Notes: generated from the letters alone by a model not told the origin. Shown: positions 25,817-39,699, numbered from the stretch's first letter. The stretch: 64,000 bases of DNA from Siphonodentalium dalli (GCA_032622095.1 CP136064.1:50104073-50168072), one strand, 5' to 3'. Translations and numbers: made by a program.

Positions 25817-26311
25817 AGGTACGGTTGGCCTTGGCGGTGGGTATCCTGTGAAAATATTTCCAACCGTCAAAAACCGCCACAAACGGAAAGAACATCAAAA
25901 TGTAGACAGACTTTGTCCGTATACAAATAAGAAATATCGCATAAACAGTATGTTATTGTCATATGGTTGACCATTGTTATGTAAACAAAAGCATAACAAG
26001 TTACTTTTCTGATGTTTGTTTATATTATGATGGTAAACATAAAGAGCGTTCTTTGTGGGTGAATTCCTGATATGGAACTAATAAAGAGCGTTTATGCCAT
26101 TTGTGTGTGATTAGTCAGTAGCATTGTGCTGTCTTCTATAACACAATCAGGCTCTTGATTAGGTAAAATATAGTAGGTCTTTATGATAACATGCTGTTTA
26201 CGCGATGGTCGTGGTATATATGAACGAAACTGTATGCGTTTTACTGTTTTTTCTGTTTACGGTGATTGGAACAAATATGAATATTTTCGACAACTAAGGC
26301 CTCACGTGCCT
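25817..26311 (+). mobile_element. TTAA-flanked MITE, family 1
   Basis: 495 bp; ends AGGTACGGTTGGCCTTGGC and AAGGCCTCACGTGCCT; TTAA at 25813-25816 and 26312-26315. Same length and layout as the copy at 13373. Confidence 0.95.
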
Positions 26312-26315
26312 TTAA

Positions 26316-26994
26316 AGTGGCGCGCTCGGTTTAAATATATATTTTTGTTAATTTAGATTTTTACTCGGTTTAACGACACCCCCCTGTGCTAGTGACAATT
26401 AAATTCACGCGGATCCATGTACCGATGTTACCACGTGAGTTGACAAGGTGAGGGTGTGGTTATTACAGGGGTGGCCAATATCATTAAGGTACACAACGGA
26501 GTCAGTGATGGAAGATCAAAGCTCCTGTGAATTCATTCCAGTTATAGGTGCCCAACATTTTACACAGGGATGTGTCAACACTGTGGATTATGTGTTCCAA
26601 GATACTACGAATATGTTAAGATATATACCGATAGGATTGTTAGGATAATTGCCGACATATACCTGCTAGTTCAACTTGTGCAAGGACAAGTATGAAATTC
26701 TCCATCAACTCTCAGTTCGTACAGCATGGGGGAGCTAGTGCGTTTGAACAATTAACTTATTTAAGAAAGTCAGTGGAAATGAGTGAATGATCGATCATGG
26801 AAGCATGAAGATATTGGGGCCCCGGACATACTTATGGAATGGGCCCCGGAGACACTGGGTCGCCCATGGTTTGGGCCGGTGCATGGGAGATAATTGTTTA
26901 ATTAAAACTGAATAGTCACAAAATACTGACTTCTACCGGCGTTTGGGTTGACAAAACAATGCATCTATGATCATGATATATCCAACCGCTTTCC
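26316..26994. other. no firm gene; weak exon-like frame at about 26460-26648
   Basis: A frame following TTATTACAG at about 26467 contains a CEF..GCVNTV Cys pattern and ends RYIPIGLLG before a stop, faintly like the end of a tetraspanin large loop. No usable donor follows. Otherwise unremarkable. Confidence 0.2.
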
Positions 26995-28640
26995 TCAATT
27001 ACCCATGGTTATTTCATTCATAATAGCCAACACATGGATGCTGCAGAAGCAAAATAAGCAACCAATAAAAGGCAAAAGGCTGGTCCGACCAAACTCCGAT
27101 GTACTCGCTTCATCGGTATAAAAGAGTATATAATTGATGTTTTTGACCAAATTTCCATCATTAGGATAAACGGTGGTGCTACTGCCTACCGTTCCGTACA
27201 TCCTGGTAATGTTCTGACATAGCTTTGTCTCGGTACGAATGTTGATAGGACAGGATAGTTTATTTCCAACATAGACAAACATATATGTAAATAACATAGA
27301 AAGAACATACATATATGCATACATATTTCTACATACATTTACATTTTTTATTATCTCTTTAATATCAGTTGCGGATTGGGGGCAATCAGGGCATCCTTTG
27401 TTTTTGCACTTGATGTTGTCAGAGTACAGGGTTATGATGTAATTCGTAATACGTTTTTTATGTATGTGTCTACTTTGATCGATGCGAAGTCTTTTTCTTA
27501 CCTGTTCCATATGATGGGAAATGCGTGCAATGGCAGGTGTTCACTGAATGACGTGCTCGGCATCTTGAAGAATAGAGTGTTTATTCCTGGTGACAGGTCC
27601 AGTTGTGCGTTTAGTAAATATTTGTAAAAAGAAAAAAAGATCCAGGCAAGCAATTATAGTACGCCATGTATGGAAATTGTAGCGTGGACCTTGTAAAGAT
27701 CATATACTTTTAAAATATTTTCTTGTTTAAACAGCGGTTCTGTGTGACCCCCTATACTTGGTATTACACATGGTTCGTATGGCTCTTTTTTGTAGCAGGA
27801 ATACTTTTTTAACTTCGGGAACATGGCCCCATATTAATATATATATCTTTGTATTAGTGCATAATAATACTAGGGATTGTTTTTGGACTTTGTTGATGTG
27901 GTATATTGCATGAGCCAATTTGGAGCAGACCGATGCGATGTGCTTTTTAAATGTTAGATTTTCATCAATATGAATGCCAAAGAATTTTGTTGAGGATTCG
28001 TGCCCATGGTTTCCAATTCTTTTTAACTCTGTTATTTAATAGTATTTTCATGTATTCCATTTGTTGTCATTGCTTTCTGGGTGAATAAGCATATAATTAC
28101 TTTTATCAGAGTTTATCGCTAGCTCATTGCAGCAGCACCAGTCGAAAATGTTATGGAATTCGTTGTTAATGTAACTGTGTACTAGTTTCCCGTTATTTCT
28201 GCTCGTCATTAAAGTGGTATCGTCTGCGTATGGTAAGATGTTCATAGTTGCGTTATGCATATCATTTGCGTAAATTAAATAATTATGGGCCACGAGGATG
28301 GATTCCTGGTGGACTCCAAATGTTACGTCTAGTAATAGAGATTTATTCCCCTGGATTTCAACATATTGTCTGTTTTCTGGGTAACTTTGGAACCAATCAA
28401 GAGCAATGCCTCTAATGCCACAATGATCTAGTTTGGAAAGCAATGTCATGATTGATAGTGTCGCCGTTGTTGGCAACGTGATCCAGAAGATGCAGAATTA
28501 GATTATCAAACTTTACATTAATTTTGTAAGGGTTATTATCATCCAAGTAAAGATTGTCCACAGTAGCGCTACCAAATACTTTTGCACCCAAGCAGAAAGA
28601 TCGGTGGACAGAACCAGTCATTGAACTACAATTACAGCTT
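26995..28640 (-). mobile_element. LINE (jockey/CR1-like) 3' relic, reverse strand
   Basis: Read on the minus strand from about 28480 down: DTINHDI, SKLDHCGIRGIALDWF, FGVHQESIL (degenerate GVPQGSIL box), LIYANDMHN and PYADDTT (intact catalytic ADD), then ELAINSDKSNYMLIHP. A second frame segment at 27918-27727 includes SKLAHAIYHINKV and LLQKRAIRTMC, typical of LINE RT thumb/connection regions, and a tail at 27510-26995. Frame changes and stops between these pieces show decay. The 5' part is missing: upstream sequence at 28541-28640 belongs to a segmental repeat found again at 30641. The exact clade cannot be set by eye. Confidence 0.8.
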
Positions 28641-29900
28641 AAACTCTAGGATATGATTTGACTTTTTCATTTACATACAGCAATAGGGGGTCCTGATGAC
28701 AAATCCTAGTTCGGATATATATGCGATGGCCATTAATTGTCATACCAATAATTCCAAAGACAGTTATATGTATATACGCAGATTCTGGCGACATCACCGG
28801 CAATGAACATTAAAGTGTTCTCTCTACATAACACTGTATATCTCGTATTCTGAGATTACCATTGTCAATCCAGTATTTGAATAACGCATATATAACCTGT
28901 CGTCTTGAGGTCCATTCAACTCTATGCAGGGATACATCTACCAACACTAATAGTAGGCCCTAAATTGTATGGGCACACCTTGGACAATATAAGTGTTAAC
29001 TTCCGACTAGCTCTTCTGTATTATACATCTTTGGAACTTCTGGTACAAATTGTTTATTAACTGGTTCACAACGGGACATACACCGTACACATCACAACTG
29101 AAACAACAAGTTGGAAATGAATTCAAATACACTTGGATTTGTTTAAAAAAAAATGTATACAACATGCGTACAACAGGCGAACCATTGAAATTTTTCCACT
29201 AATATGATTTAATTGTAAATGAAAACTGCCTTCCTTTCCGAAAGTCAAAATTTCAATTACTGAATAACTAAAGAGTTATGACTGCCTTATATAGAATGAG
29301 CAAAACCAATCCATTGTTATGTCAATAACTAATAAATTTCACCGTTGAATACGAGGGTTTCACATTAACTTCCAAGATCACTCAAACTAATTATCTAACG
29401 GGACTTCAGAATACTATGATTCATTCAACAGACACTCGTTGTCGTTCATCAACAATAATCAACTGAGAATTTATGCAGGAAATTACATTTTCCACCACTT
29501 GCTTGCAGGCACTTAATATTGACACATCATTGGACACAAGTTCAGAATTAATTAATTTTCCAATACAACCATAATTACTAACATCCAAGGGGTTATCAAA
29601 CTAACAAATTAACGTTTATTTTACGTAAATATGCTTCAACATAAATTGTTATCCGCAAGGAAATGGGTAGCTATTGTTTACTGTAACCTGTTCTGTCGAT
29701 GAACCATGTACGTTGAATGAAAGAAAAAACTAATCAACTAATATGTAAAGGGGACTGACTTCCACAAAAGCTATAATTTTCATGGTCGCCCAACTGGACC
29801 AGGATAACTGTGATTCACTGAGTTCAACAACGATACTCAGGCGTGAATGCACAAATCGGCACCTGGCAATAAACCATTGTCACTGCAGCTATGACAATAT
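28541..29900 (+). repeat. segmental repeat, copy A (no MITE: empty site)
   Basis: Aligns with 30641-32235 and partly with 32245-33030. Landmarks: AAGTAAAGATTGTCCACA, AACTACAATTACAGCTTAAA, TTCTGGCGACAT, AGCTCTTCTGTATTATACAT, TCGTTGTCGTTCATCAACAA. At about 28646 the sequence CAGCTTAAACTCTAGG is uninterrupted where copy B carries a MITE. No genes are seen in it. Confidence 0.88.
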
Positions 29901-30640
29901 GCGATATTAGGTTTCAATTCCAAGGCTATCAATTAATAAGCTGTCTAAATATAAGTGACTGTTCTACGTTAGAGGGGTAAACATCGATTCTAAGAGTAAA
30001 GAACCTGAACTTGAAATGGAATGAAAATCATTAGAACTAGTAGGTCTACATGTACTCGCCAGATTGAACTTTTCGAATAATTAAAATACAATACGAATCA
30101 CCCATGTAATCCATTTATGAAAGCATGTCAAATGAAATCAACCGAAAAATTCCATCTGTGGGTCTATACACCAAGCCATTTGCAGGCACGTGTGAACTGT
30201 GTCGATCATGTCACGATTTTTCGAAAATATTTCCATCCACAAAACATAAATTCCTTGTATTCCAATCAAATTGTTCAGAGAAATCCTTTACGGTAGTTCG
30301 AATTATATTCATGACTATGCATTTATATGACTACATCAGTCATAGAGCAATAACCGAGCATAACAAACTGATATTTGTACTGTGAACACAAACAAATTTC
30401 AAGCAGGTGGTGTGACCTACATTTGAGCTAACAGCTACGTCATGTTCGTGTACATATCCATACACGACAACGATGCGTCTAAAGTTGATGAGACTCAAAC
30501 AATCGTAAAATATCGTTCAAATATAGAATCATGTTAGCTTTTAACATGTCCGCAGCCCACTGTATGAGTATTATTTCAAAAATACGAACAGCAATCGCGA
30601 GGGACTATTTTTTTTATTGCGAATGTAGTATGCGTAAAAA
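29901..30640. other. no gene recognised
   Basis: Between segmental copies A and B. Frames of at most 86 codons without family features. Confidence 0.4.
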
Positions 30641-32235
30641 TCAAGTAAAGATTGTCCACACAGTAACGCTAACAAAGACTTTTGCGGTCCAAGAAGAAAG
30701 ATCGGTTGACAGAACCAGTCCTTGAACTACAATTACAGCTTAAAGATACGGGCGTCGTTGGCGGTGGGTATGCTGTTAAATTATTCACCTCCGTAAAAAA
30801 CCGCCATAAACAGAAGGATTCGTCAAAAACCGCCATAAACAGAAGGATTAGTAAGATATAGACAGACTTTGTTATTATGCCATTCAGAAATATGGCATAA
30901 ACAGTATGTTATTATCAATTCACCCCCCCCTTTTGTTATGTAAACAAAAGCAAAAAAAAGTTACGTTTCCTGGCTTTTTTTTAGATCCGGATATGGTAAC
31001 ATAAAGAGCATTATTTGTTAGTTTTCCTGATATGGAAATAATAAAGAGTGTTTATATAATTTTTGTGTGATTAATCAATAGAATTGCGCTGTGCTATGTA
31101 AACAGAAGCCGAACGTCTGTAACACGAGCAGGCTCTTGTTTACGTACACCATCGTACGTCTTGACGACAATATACTATTTACGCGCTGATTATGTTTGGC
31201 ATATGAACAAAACTATATATATTTTAATATTCCTTCTGTTGATGGCGATTTGAACAAATATAAATATTTCTGCAACGAACGCCGCCCGTGCCTTGAAACT
31301 CTAGGGTATGCTTTGATATCATGACTTCACGTTGTTGACTTCATTTACATGCAGCTGTAGGGGGTCTGATGACAAATCCAAGTGTATATTGTTTCATCAA
31401 TCTTATCCATTCGGATATGATGGCCACCAATTGTCATACCAACAATTCCAGACAGGTATATGTATATACGCAGATTCTGGCGACATCTCCGGTAATGAAC
31501 ATCAAACTGTTTTCTCTACATAACACTGTATATCTCGTTTACTGAGATTACCATTGTCACACCAATATTTGAATAATGCATATCAGACTACAGCCAGTCG
31601 TCTTGATGTCTTTTCAACTTGATGCAGGGATACATCTACCATCACTAATTATAGGCCCTAAATTTTATGGTACATCTTGGACATTCCAATATAAATTAAT
31701 TTCCGACCAGCTCTTCTGTATTATACATGTATATACCACCACATCTTTGGAACTTCTTCTTGTACAACTTATGTATTAACTGGTTCACAAGGAGACATAC
31801 ACCCCTACACATCACAACTAAAACAAGTTGGAAATTAATTCGCATACACTTGGATTTCTTTTTGAAAAAATTTATACAACACGTGAATCATTGAAATATT
31901 CTACTAATATGATTTAATGTAAATGAAACTGCCTTCATTTCCGAAAGTCAAAATTTCAATTACGGAATCACTAAATAGTTATGACATTTGCGTTCGCCGG
32001 TATGACTGCCTTATATAGAATGAACAAAACCAATCAATTGTTATGCCAATAACTAATACATTTCATCTTTGAATACGAGGGTTTTACATTAATTTCCAAG
32101 ATCACTCAGATTAATTATCTAACGGGACCTCAGAATACTATGATTCATTCAACAGACACTCGTTGTCGTTCATCAACAATAATCAACTGAGAAAATATGT
32201 AGGAAATTACATTTTCCACCACTTGCTTGGAATAG
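30641..32235 (+). repeat. segmental repeat, copy B (interrupted by a MITE)
   Basis: Same landmarks as copy A, but a family 2 MITE (30744-31293) interrupts it between CAGCTTAA and ACTCTAGG. Some internal indels relative to A. Confidence 0.88.
30744..31293 (+). mobile_element. TTAA-associated MITE, family 2
   Basis: Left end AGATACGGGCGTCGTTGGC after TTAA (30740-30743); right end AACGCCGCCCGTGCC before a TTGA that looks like a mutated TTAA. Contains AACATAAAGAGCATT and AATAAAGAGTGTTTAT, the same core as family 1. A short internal duplication of the GTCAAAAACCGCCATAAAC segment lies near 30790-30850. The uninterrupted site in copy A confirms it as an insertion. Confidence 0.92.
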
Positions 32236-32244
32236 CACTGGACA

Positions 32245-33030
32245 CCAGTTCACAATTCCGACTAGCTCTTCTGTATTATACATCTTTGGAACTTCTGGTA
32301 CAAATTGTTGTTTAACTGGTTCACAACGGGACATACACCGTACACATCACAACTGCAACCACAAGTTGGTAATGAATTCAAATACACTTGGATTTCTTTA
32401 AAAAAAAATGTATAATTCCTTTCCGAAAGTCAAAATTTCAATTACTGAATAACTAAGGAGTTATGACTGCCCGATATAGAATGAGCAAAACCAATCCATT
32501 GTTATGTCAATAACTAATAAATTTCACCGTTGAATACGAGGGTTTCACATTAACTTCCAAGATCACTCAAACTAATTATCTAACGACACCTCAGAATACT
32601 ATGATTCATTCAACAGACACTCGTTGTCGTTCATCAACAATAATCAACTGAGAATTTATGCAGGAAATTACATTTTCCACCACTTGCTTGCAGGCACTTA
32701 ATATTGGCACATCACTGGACACAAGTTCAGAATTAATTAATTTTCCAATACAACCATAATTACTAACATCCAAGGGGTTAACGAACTAACACATTAACGT
32801 TTATTTTATGTAAATGTGCTTCACCATTTAACATAAATTGTTTACTGTAACCTGTTTTCTCGATGAACCATGTATGTTGAATGAGAGAATAAACTAATAT
32901 GTAAAGGGAACTGATTTCCACAAAAGCTATAATTTGGTTGATTCATGGTCGCCGAATACCGCCTCACACAATGTGTGACCCTAACTGGACCGCGATAACT
33001 GTGATTCATTGAGTTCAACAACGATACTCA
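32245..33030 (+). repeat. segmental repeat, copy C (partial)
   Basis: Starts within the shared unit at CCGACTAGCTCTTCTGTATT and runs through TCGTTGTCGTTCATCAACAA and the CACCACTTGCTTGCAGGCAC segment to TGATTCATTGAGTTCAACAA. Closer to copy A than to B over much of its length. Confidence 0.85.
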
Positions 33031-33322
33031 GTGTTGCCTATTGACCGTCATTAGCCGAGACATAATTCGTTTCTCTCATCTTACAATCTGTTAGCACCAA
33101 GCTTCCATGCTCAATAATTTCCGGCATTCATTCAAATTTGCCGCACACAGGGAGACAATTTACAGTAGCAGAGAACATTCACTTTAAAATTTCAATCTGT
33201 CCATGGCTTAACTTCCCTTTATGACTTTAAATGCCCGAAGCCAAAATTTCTGAATGAGACAATTATTTTTCCTTCATTGTCACTGGTCATCGCCTCAGTA
33301 TATTTATCAGTCATAGTGACCG
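33031..33322. other. no gene recognised
   Basis: Unremarkable AT-rich sequence leading into the fold-back element. Confidence 0.35.
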
Positions 33323-33733
33323 TAACCCTTTACCCAACAGAAGGGCCCTGTGCCAATGCATTCTCTTATATATGCGAGTCGACCATAGGTCGCCTCGCAT
33401 ATATAAGAGAATGCATTGGCTTAACACATTAAAAATTATAAAATTGTTAAAGAATGTAAGAAAAAATGGTAAAAAGTGTTAAAAAAAGATTTTTGTTAGG
33501 CCAATGCATTCTCTTATATATTTCTCTTATATATGCGAGGCGACCTATGGTCGACTCGCATATATAAGAGAATGCATTGGCACAGGGCATAACTGTAACT
33601 ATCACAATGTGGTCAAGGAGCCGGTTCCAATGATATCCATATTTGTATGGTTCTATTGAGACAGACCGAAGATATTTTAGGCTGTTGAAGCTTTATTTGG
33701 CCGGATTTGGCCGGTTTGTTGGGTAAAGGGTTA
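33323..33733. mobile_element. non-coding element with 17-bp terminal inverted repeats enclosing two inverted hairpins
   Basis: TAACCCTTTACCCAACA at 33323-33339 is matched exactly in reverse at 33717-33733; a TA dinucleotide at each end is a possible target duplication. Inside, hairpin 1 has 27-bp perfect arms (33352-33378 and 33394-33420, GCCAATGC..GCGAG) around a loop that is itself palindromic (CGACC-ATA-GGTCG). Hairpin 2 (about 33500-33588) is the reverse complement of hairpin 1 with a 15-bp internal duplication in one arm. Non-coding; a Tc1/mariner-type or fold-back element is the likely class (inference). Confidence 0.85.
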
Positions 33734-34528
33734 ACACATACTCTTTCGTTGCACATTCAAGGTGAAATTAAATTTGAGTCTTGTCGATATGGCTGTGATG
33801 AGAAACACATAATATCCCATAGTCTTAGCATTAATTTTGAGATAATTTAAAAAAAAAAAAGAACTCTGTGTTCTAGTTCTTCCAAAATTTGAACATTATA
33901 TTCTATTACGGATTCCCTGTGCCGTCTCGCTCGCAGGCACTCAAGGGCAACTCGTAATCTCTGACGACAGCAAGAACTGTTCATGCAGTTTCCTGGTCAA
34001 ACCGTCAAAATGAGATGACACTTTTTCATATTTCTAGGATTTTTCATGTCCATCTGATCTGTTTGAAAAATAATGAGTTTCAAATGTATTGAAATATTTT
34101 CGCATTTCTGAATAATTATACTTGCAGAAATGATCACCAATAAGTATATCAACTTTATTTGGAAATATTAAAACAAATCAGTTTCCGATATCCATGTTTT
34201 TTTGTCTCAATTTCCTGAATTGCCTTGCTTTGAAATATCGCATGTTCTGTGCTTGAGAGTGGTGAGTTCATCGTAACATCAAGAACATAAAAAAATAAAC
34301 ATACAGAAGTAACTGAATTTCTTGATCAACCTTTCACTTGTCCAGCACGAGGTATGCCATATGTTCAGTCAGAGATGCTGACCCAAATTCCAATCATTTA
34401 ACACAAAAACTTGACCTGAGCCGAAAACAAAACAAAGCACTCAAACGTAAACTTTCATCATTAGAATATTCATACCAATTATTGGTTAGTTAGTTAGCAA
34501 GTCAAGTATCAGGCAGCTGATCGGCGAG
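33734..34528. other. no gene recognised
   Basis: AT-rich, with an A run near 33850. The DNA just before 34529 may be the upstream part of the pseudogene that follows. Confidence 0.4.
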
Positions 34529-37080
34529 GTGAGTCATAATTTTGATAAACTGCTGGGTAACTGTGGTACAAGTAAGGACAGAGATATTGATGAGTTGAAA
34601 TCTACCTGCAAACATAAAGAGTTAAGTATGAAGAACAATCCATGGAGCTGGACAACAAGGCATGTTGTATTAAAGATTAGATTCAAAATCTTCAGAACCA
34701 TGGACTACAAAAAAAAATGCTCAAAATCACATTCCAAGTTGCAAGGTTTGACAGCTGAGGACAAAACTCTTTCTGAACTTGAATCAGCGAAATCTACAGC
34801 TAGAACTCACTGAGAAAATCGAGACCTTGCAAGTAAGTGATAGTAGTAATACATCTCTAAAATGCTCTCTGTCATATTATAAAAGGAAACTGTACGTGTC
34901 AAATGATAGAGACATTTATGTTAGAGGATAAAATCAGGAATCTTCAAACAAGTAATTATGATCCACAGCAGCTTGACTAGTTAGAAGATGCAGCAATCAT
35001 GACTTTTAAGGATGGTAGATTTACAGATGAGATTAGAGAAGTTGTTACGAAACTTCTACCTTTGAAGTAAGCATGTCCAAAATAAGTTGTGATAACTGTT
35101 CTTCTTTCAAAATTGGACAATAAAGTAGTAGAGCGGCTCCCATGTATTATATCAACATCAAGATTTGTTTCTGAGACCAATTGTTCATCTAAAATCCAAG
35201 TAAATGAAAGCATGATGGACGATCCCGAGTCGGTGAAAGGTTTGTCTTCACACAAATGGGAATAGCAAATTTAATAAGCAGTATCAAAATATCAAGTAAC
35301 TCTTTTAGATGGAAGAACAATGTCTATCGGTTTACAAGAAATGGCATATGCTGATGCAGATAATATTGTTGAATCTTTTAAAGATATGGTTTCAGAACTC
35401 GATGGGGTAACACATATCTCATCTGATGTAAGTGATGAATCTAATGCAGGTACATCAAACGCACGTGTAGCTGAGATGATTGTTGTATATATCAAAAACA
35501 CAATCACTGACCAAGGTGCTGTTAATCCATGTTTCAATAGGTAACTGAAAGTATTACATAAACATATTTTGCCCAAAGTAGTTGATAATTGGGCTAACAT
35601 GAACTCAGTAATCAAATCTGAAATAGCGAACGTTTTCTGCAAGATGCACCTTTTGGCAAATTTTGCTACTGAAGCTGATATTAAATATTTTTGAGAGTGT
35701 TGCAACTGACTCTGAAAGCACTAAATCAGCTTGAATCATTCAGCAAAAATTAATCGGTCCTGTTAGATTGGTCAGAACTGCTGTTAAAGTCTTAAACCAT
35801 AGAGGGTCTGAAAAAGCTGGAGTGGCATCTTATTTTAACTCCTTCTTGCAATCCAGGGGAAAAAAGTAATTTAATATCATACAAGGGTAACCGATTCAAT
35901 ATCCTATTTTATGATGCAGCAGCTGTATATTATCACCATGGTGACATTATTGAATTATCAGTTCATGGCATCAACATTATAGTTTACTTGTAGCTGTTTT
36001 AAATTAAGATTTAAATAACAATGTAAATATTGCTGGTATACATGACATGGGGATCATTGATCAAATTATAACTGGCCCATATTGGAGAATGCTGAATAAA
36101 ATATTGGAGAATGCTGTATAAAAACAAAGGCATAAAAACCAAGGCATCTTAGATGTGGGTCAATATCCCTTGCAGATGCAATCAGTTTGAAAAATGGGCC
36201 GAAGATGCAACATCTCTCCTACAAGGGGACTTCTTTTTTCAGATGACAAGGAATAAAGTACATAAAGATGAATTATTTCATGCTTTATTCGTAGTCACAG
36301 ACGACAGTGAGTTAGACAACAATCTCTTGGGTTATTGTGTCGAGCATTGCTAATTGTATTAGGGACAGGCAGTCGATCAGTCAACCGGGGTGAATACTGG
36401 AATTCACCACTTTCATTACAAGCTGTAAATGTACCTAAAACTAATGTTGCTTCAGAATTAGACTTCACAATTCTTGACATGCTTGTAAGGATGAAGCCAA
36501 CTGGGACAATTTTATTGTTCAAACTCATACCCTGTGGATGAACAACACACATTTGGAATGGTTAGATGGGCAACCGGATGAAGAGAGGGCTAAATTAATG
36601 AATGCACGCACACATGCCACCATTGTCAGGAACGCATTCAATGAGAGAAATGACGAACTTTCTAAACAAAAAAATTGAATATCTTTTATTGAAACAACAG
36701 AAGAAAGAGGAGGCTGAGTTGAAATCGCAATGCAAGATTGCTGATCTAACTAATAACATTCCATGCACGGATGGAGTATGGTTGACCGTGAGCAATGTTG
36801 ACTTTCGGACTTCTACACTTTCTGAGACAGCTGCCCGGGAAGCCATGGTCAGTCAATTAAATTGTTGTCATGACTTGAAATGTAAGGGAGACAAGGGACT
36901 ATTTTTCCAGTCAAAAACTTTCGATAAGAATCGAATACCCCATACAAATGAGCAGCTATTATTAAACATAAAGACAGTAATAGAACTGAATCCCATATCC
37001 AAGAGGAATTGCCATCCTCAAGATCAAACTTGGTTAAAGATGGAGAGTTCAGTGCGAGACAAATGTTATTTGAGGAAGTG
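34529..37080 (+). pseudogene. decayed copy of an uncharacterised repetitive transposase-like protein
   Basis: Protein-like segments follow one another in changing frames: a coiled-coil-like N-terminal part (34529-34813, then LELTEKIETLQ), a segment with FKDGRFTDEIREVV near 35005, LLDGRTMSIGLQEMA near 35305-35345, KGNRFNILFYDAAAVYYHHG near 35883-35942, ITGPYWRMLN near 36068-36100, VNVPKTNVASELDF near 36428-36470, a Lys/Glu-rich helix with KQQKKEEAELKSQ, and CTDGVWLT near 36765-36790. The order resembles a large, high-copy family of uncharacterised invertebrate proteins that I associate with mobile elements; that link is from memory and not established. Many stops and frame changes make this a dead copy. 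No terminal repeats were found. Confidence 0.5.
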
Positions 37081-37449
37081 AAAATTAAATTAGTTTCCAA
37101 GTGGCAAGCAAAAATAGAGCCTCTGTCTTTGTATTTGGAGAATCCTGAACAAATGGTGGTCAGATAAATTAAACATTAGTGTAGCGATGAGGGGGTGTTG
37201 ATTCATCGTGTTATGATTGGGAGGTGATTGAAATGATTAAATGACTTAAGGACGTACCACTGAAAACTGAGTAGTGTTGCATACAAAGATGATTCAGATT
37301 GAACTTGGTGTTTTCCTTTGTTAATGGATTTGAAAAATGGGGATCTCATTATAGTTTAGAAATGTTGCGAGACCGGTCATCACGTTCAACCACTTGAGAG
37401 ATAATTGTGTATGGTTTCAGACACATGTACCCATATTGTATTAATTGTC
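37081..37449. other. no gene recognised
   Basis: Possibly the 3' untranslated remainder of the preceding pseudogene. Confidence 0.3.
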
Positions 37450-38455
37450 TTCCAAGTGTATGCTCTGGTTATGGGTGCAGAGCTTAATTTATAAACTGCA
37501 ACGGACTGGGTTTGTGTGCCTCTAACCAGGAAGACCCAGTCGCTCAACTAACTGGAGAGTTATGTGAATTTTGTATACGAATAAATTACTACTTGTATCT
37601 ACTTGTATCTGTATCTGTAAATGAATATGTATGGGCTACGTCTCAGTTAATGCTGAATGAATTATGATACCGGTACATATAATCAATAGATTATGTTTGG
37701 TAATTTCCAAGTGTTTACAAACTATCTCTGTGTATTGGGTGCGGGTGTGTTTTAAACTACCATGGGCTGGGGAGTGGAGAGTTCTTGACATTTGTTAAAT
37801 GTTTTTTATTTCAATCTCGTATAGTTTATAAAAATACTCCAAAAAATTATGATACTGGTACATATACTCAATATATTATTTTTGGTAGTTGCCAAGTATT
37901 TACGAACAATTATCTCTCTGCATTGGGTGAGATCATTAGAATGGGAAAATAAATTATAGGTTAATTACATGATCTAATACAACTAAGTCTGTGAAATGTA
38001 TCTTTTTATTCAAACGCCCGTTTTCAACGTATTATGTTATTTGGTGACGGCTGTCAATCCGTAATTGCCCATGATGGGTCTGAAAAAAAGAGTCTCCCGG
38101 CCTCCCTATTATTGTGCCTTGCAGAAATGCTTTGGAACCTACTCTTTCATTAATGAAAGATCATGTGCCAAAACATTACCTGATATAGATGCATTTTTTC
38201 CGGGGGGACCTAGAAAATGCATATCAATTTTTCTTCAGAATGATGGTGAGACACATCCCTATATCGAGATTGGTTTTGTGAACCGATGTAAACCCCCCCC
38301 CCCCCCCCAGAGGACCCGCAAACAACAAAATGCAACCATCCAGGCCTGATCATATATCAGGCAAAAGCAGTTGCTGACAGTTCCTGAACTTGTTGCATAT
38401 TACATTTGTAAACTGCCTGAAATTATACAATGGATTGGCACAGTAAATTATTGAA
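37450..38455 (+). repeat. duplicated segment, copy 1
   Basis: Matches 39700-40560 in order: GACCCAGTCGCTC, TTCTTGACATTTGTTAAATG, AATTACATGATCTAATAC, AAATGCTTTGGAACCTACTC, CATTAATGAAAGATCA, CAAACTGCCTGAAATTATAC-type sequence. A 15-C run lies at about 38290-38308. The 94-codon frame 38065-38349 is repeat-derived. Confidence 0.8.
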
Positions 38456-38574
38456 GTTCAACATATGCTACAAAACAGTACATTTCAACTACTGAAGTGA
38501 TATGGTCTGGTTGATTGATTGTTTATTTTTATGTTATTAATGAATTATTTAAAAGAAACATGATAATCTATTAA

Positions 38575-39058
38575 AGGCACGTGCGGCCTTGGCGGTGGGT
38601 ATCCTGTGAAAATATATCCACCCGTCACAAACAGAAAAAACATCAAAATGTAGATAGACTTTGTCCGTATACAAATAAGAAATATCGCATAAACAGTATG
38701 TTATGGTCATATGTTTGACCATTGTTATGTAAACAACAGCATAAAAAGTTACTTTTCTGGTGTTTGTTTATATTATGATGGTAAACATAAAGAGCGTTCT
38801 TTGTGGGTGAATTCCTTATATGGAACGAATAAAGAGCGTTTATTCCATTTGTGTGTGATTAGCCAGCAGCATTGTGCTGTCTTCTGTAACACAATCAGGC
38901 TCTTGCTTATGTAAAATATAGTAAATCTGTATGATAACATGCTGTTTACGCGATGGTCATGGTATATATGAACGGAACTGTATGCGTTTTAATGTTTTTC
39001 TGTTTACGGTGTTTGGAACAAATATGATTATTTTCGACAATTAAGGCCGCACGTGCCT
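38575..39058 (+). mobile_element. TTAA-flanked MITE, family 1, young subfamily
   Basis: 484 bp; ends AGGCACGTGCGGCCTTGGC and GGCCGCACGTGCCT; TTAA at 38571-38574 and 39059-39062. Shares diagnostic changes with 59107-59600 (GTAAACAACAGC, GGAACGAATAAAG, AGCCAGCAGCATT, AATATAGTAAATCT) that the copies at 13373, 25817 and 57256 lack. Confidence 0.96.
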
Positions 39059-39062
39059 TTAA

Positions 39063-39699
39063 AGGATTACATCCGATTTGACATTTTATCTAGACTGTTT
39101 TCAGTAAAATGAGATCGCCAAAAAAAATTGAAGAAAATGATATCGCACCTACGAACCTTTTCACAAGCATCTTGATAACATTCATTTGGAACATTTAAAT
39201 ATAATTACTAATATGGTGACAATTCGGATGTGGTATCCTTTATAGTTCAGTATGTTTTAATACATTATAATTACGTTGTATATGAATGATGACCGAATAT
39301 TTTTGTAATATGCATGCATTAGCCTTTAATCCTAAGACCACCAAGTCAGTGCTATTCAAAAAGAGAGTGATATTTATATGACAACTTTATTTGTGGAGAG
39401 GGGGTGATTGACTATTCTATGGATATACTATGATTAGTTAATTGGGATTTAATGTCACTATCAACAGCTATGGTCATATCGCGAGTCGTGACATAAGAGG
39501 ATACCTAAATTCAGGCTACGGTGTTCATTTATTTATCATCTCAGTTTTAGACTGACTATCGTGTCATTCTTTACTCTATGCTGGACTATAAACATGTGCC
39601 ATAATGCTCACTTAGGGACCACATGGGGATATCACAGTAACGCTATACCGGTGTGAAGGCAGGGGGGGGGGATCTCAGATACCAATACGTTTTTCCAAT
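39063..39699. other. no gene recognised
   Basis: AT-rich; a G run lies near 39662-39671. Confidence 0.4.
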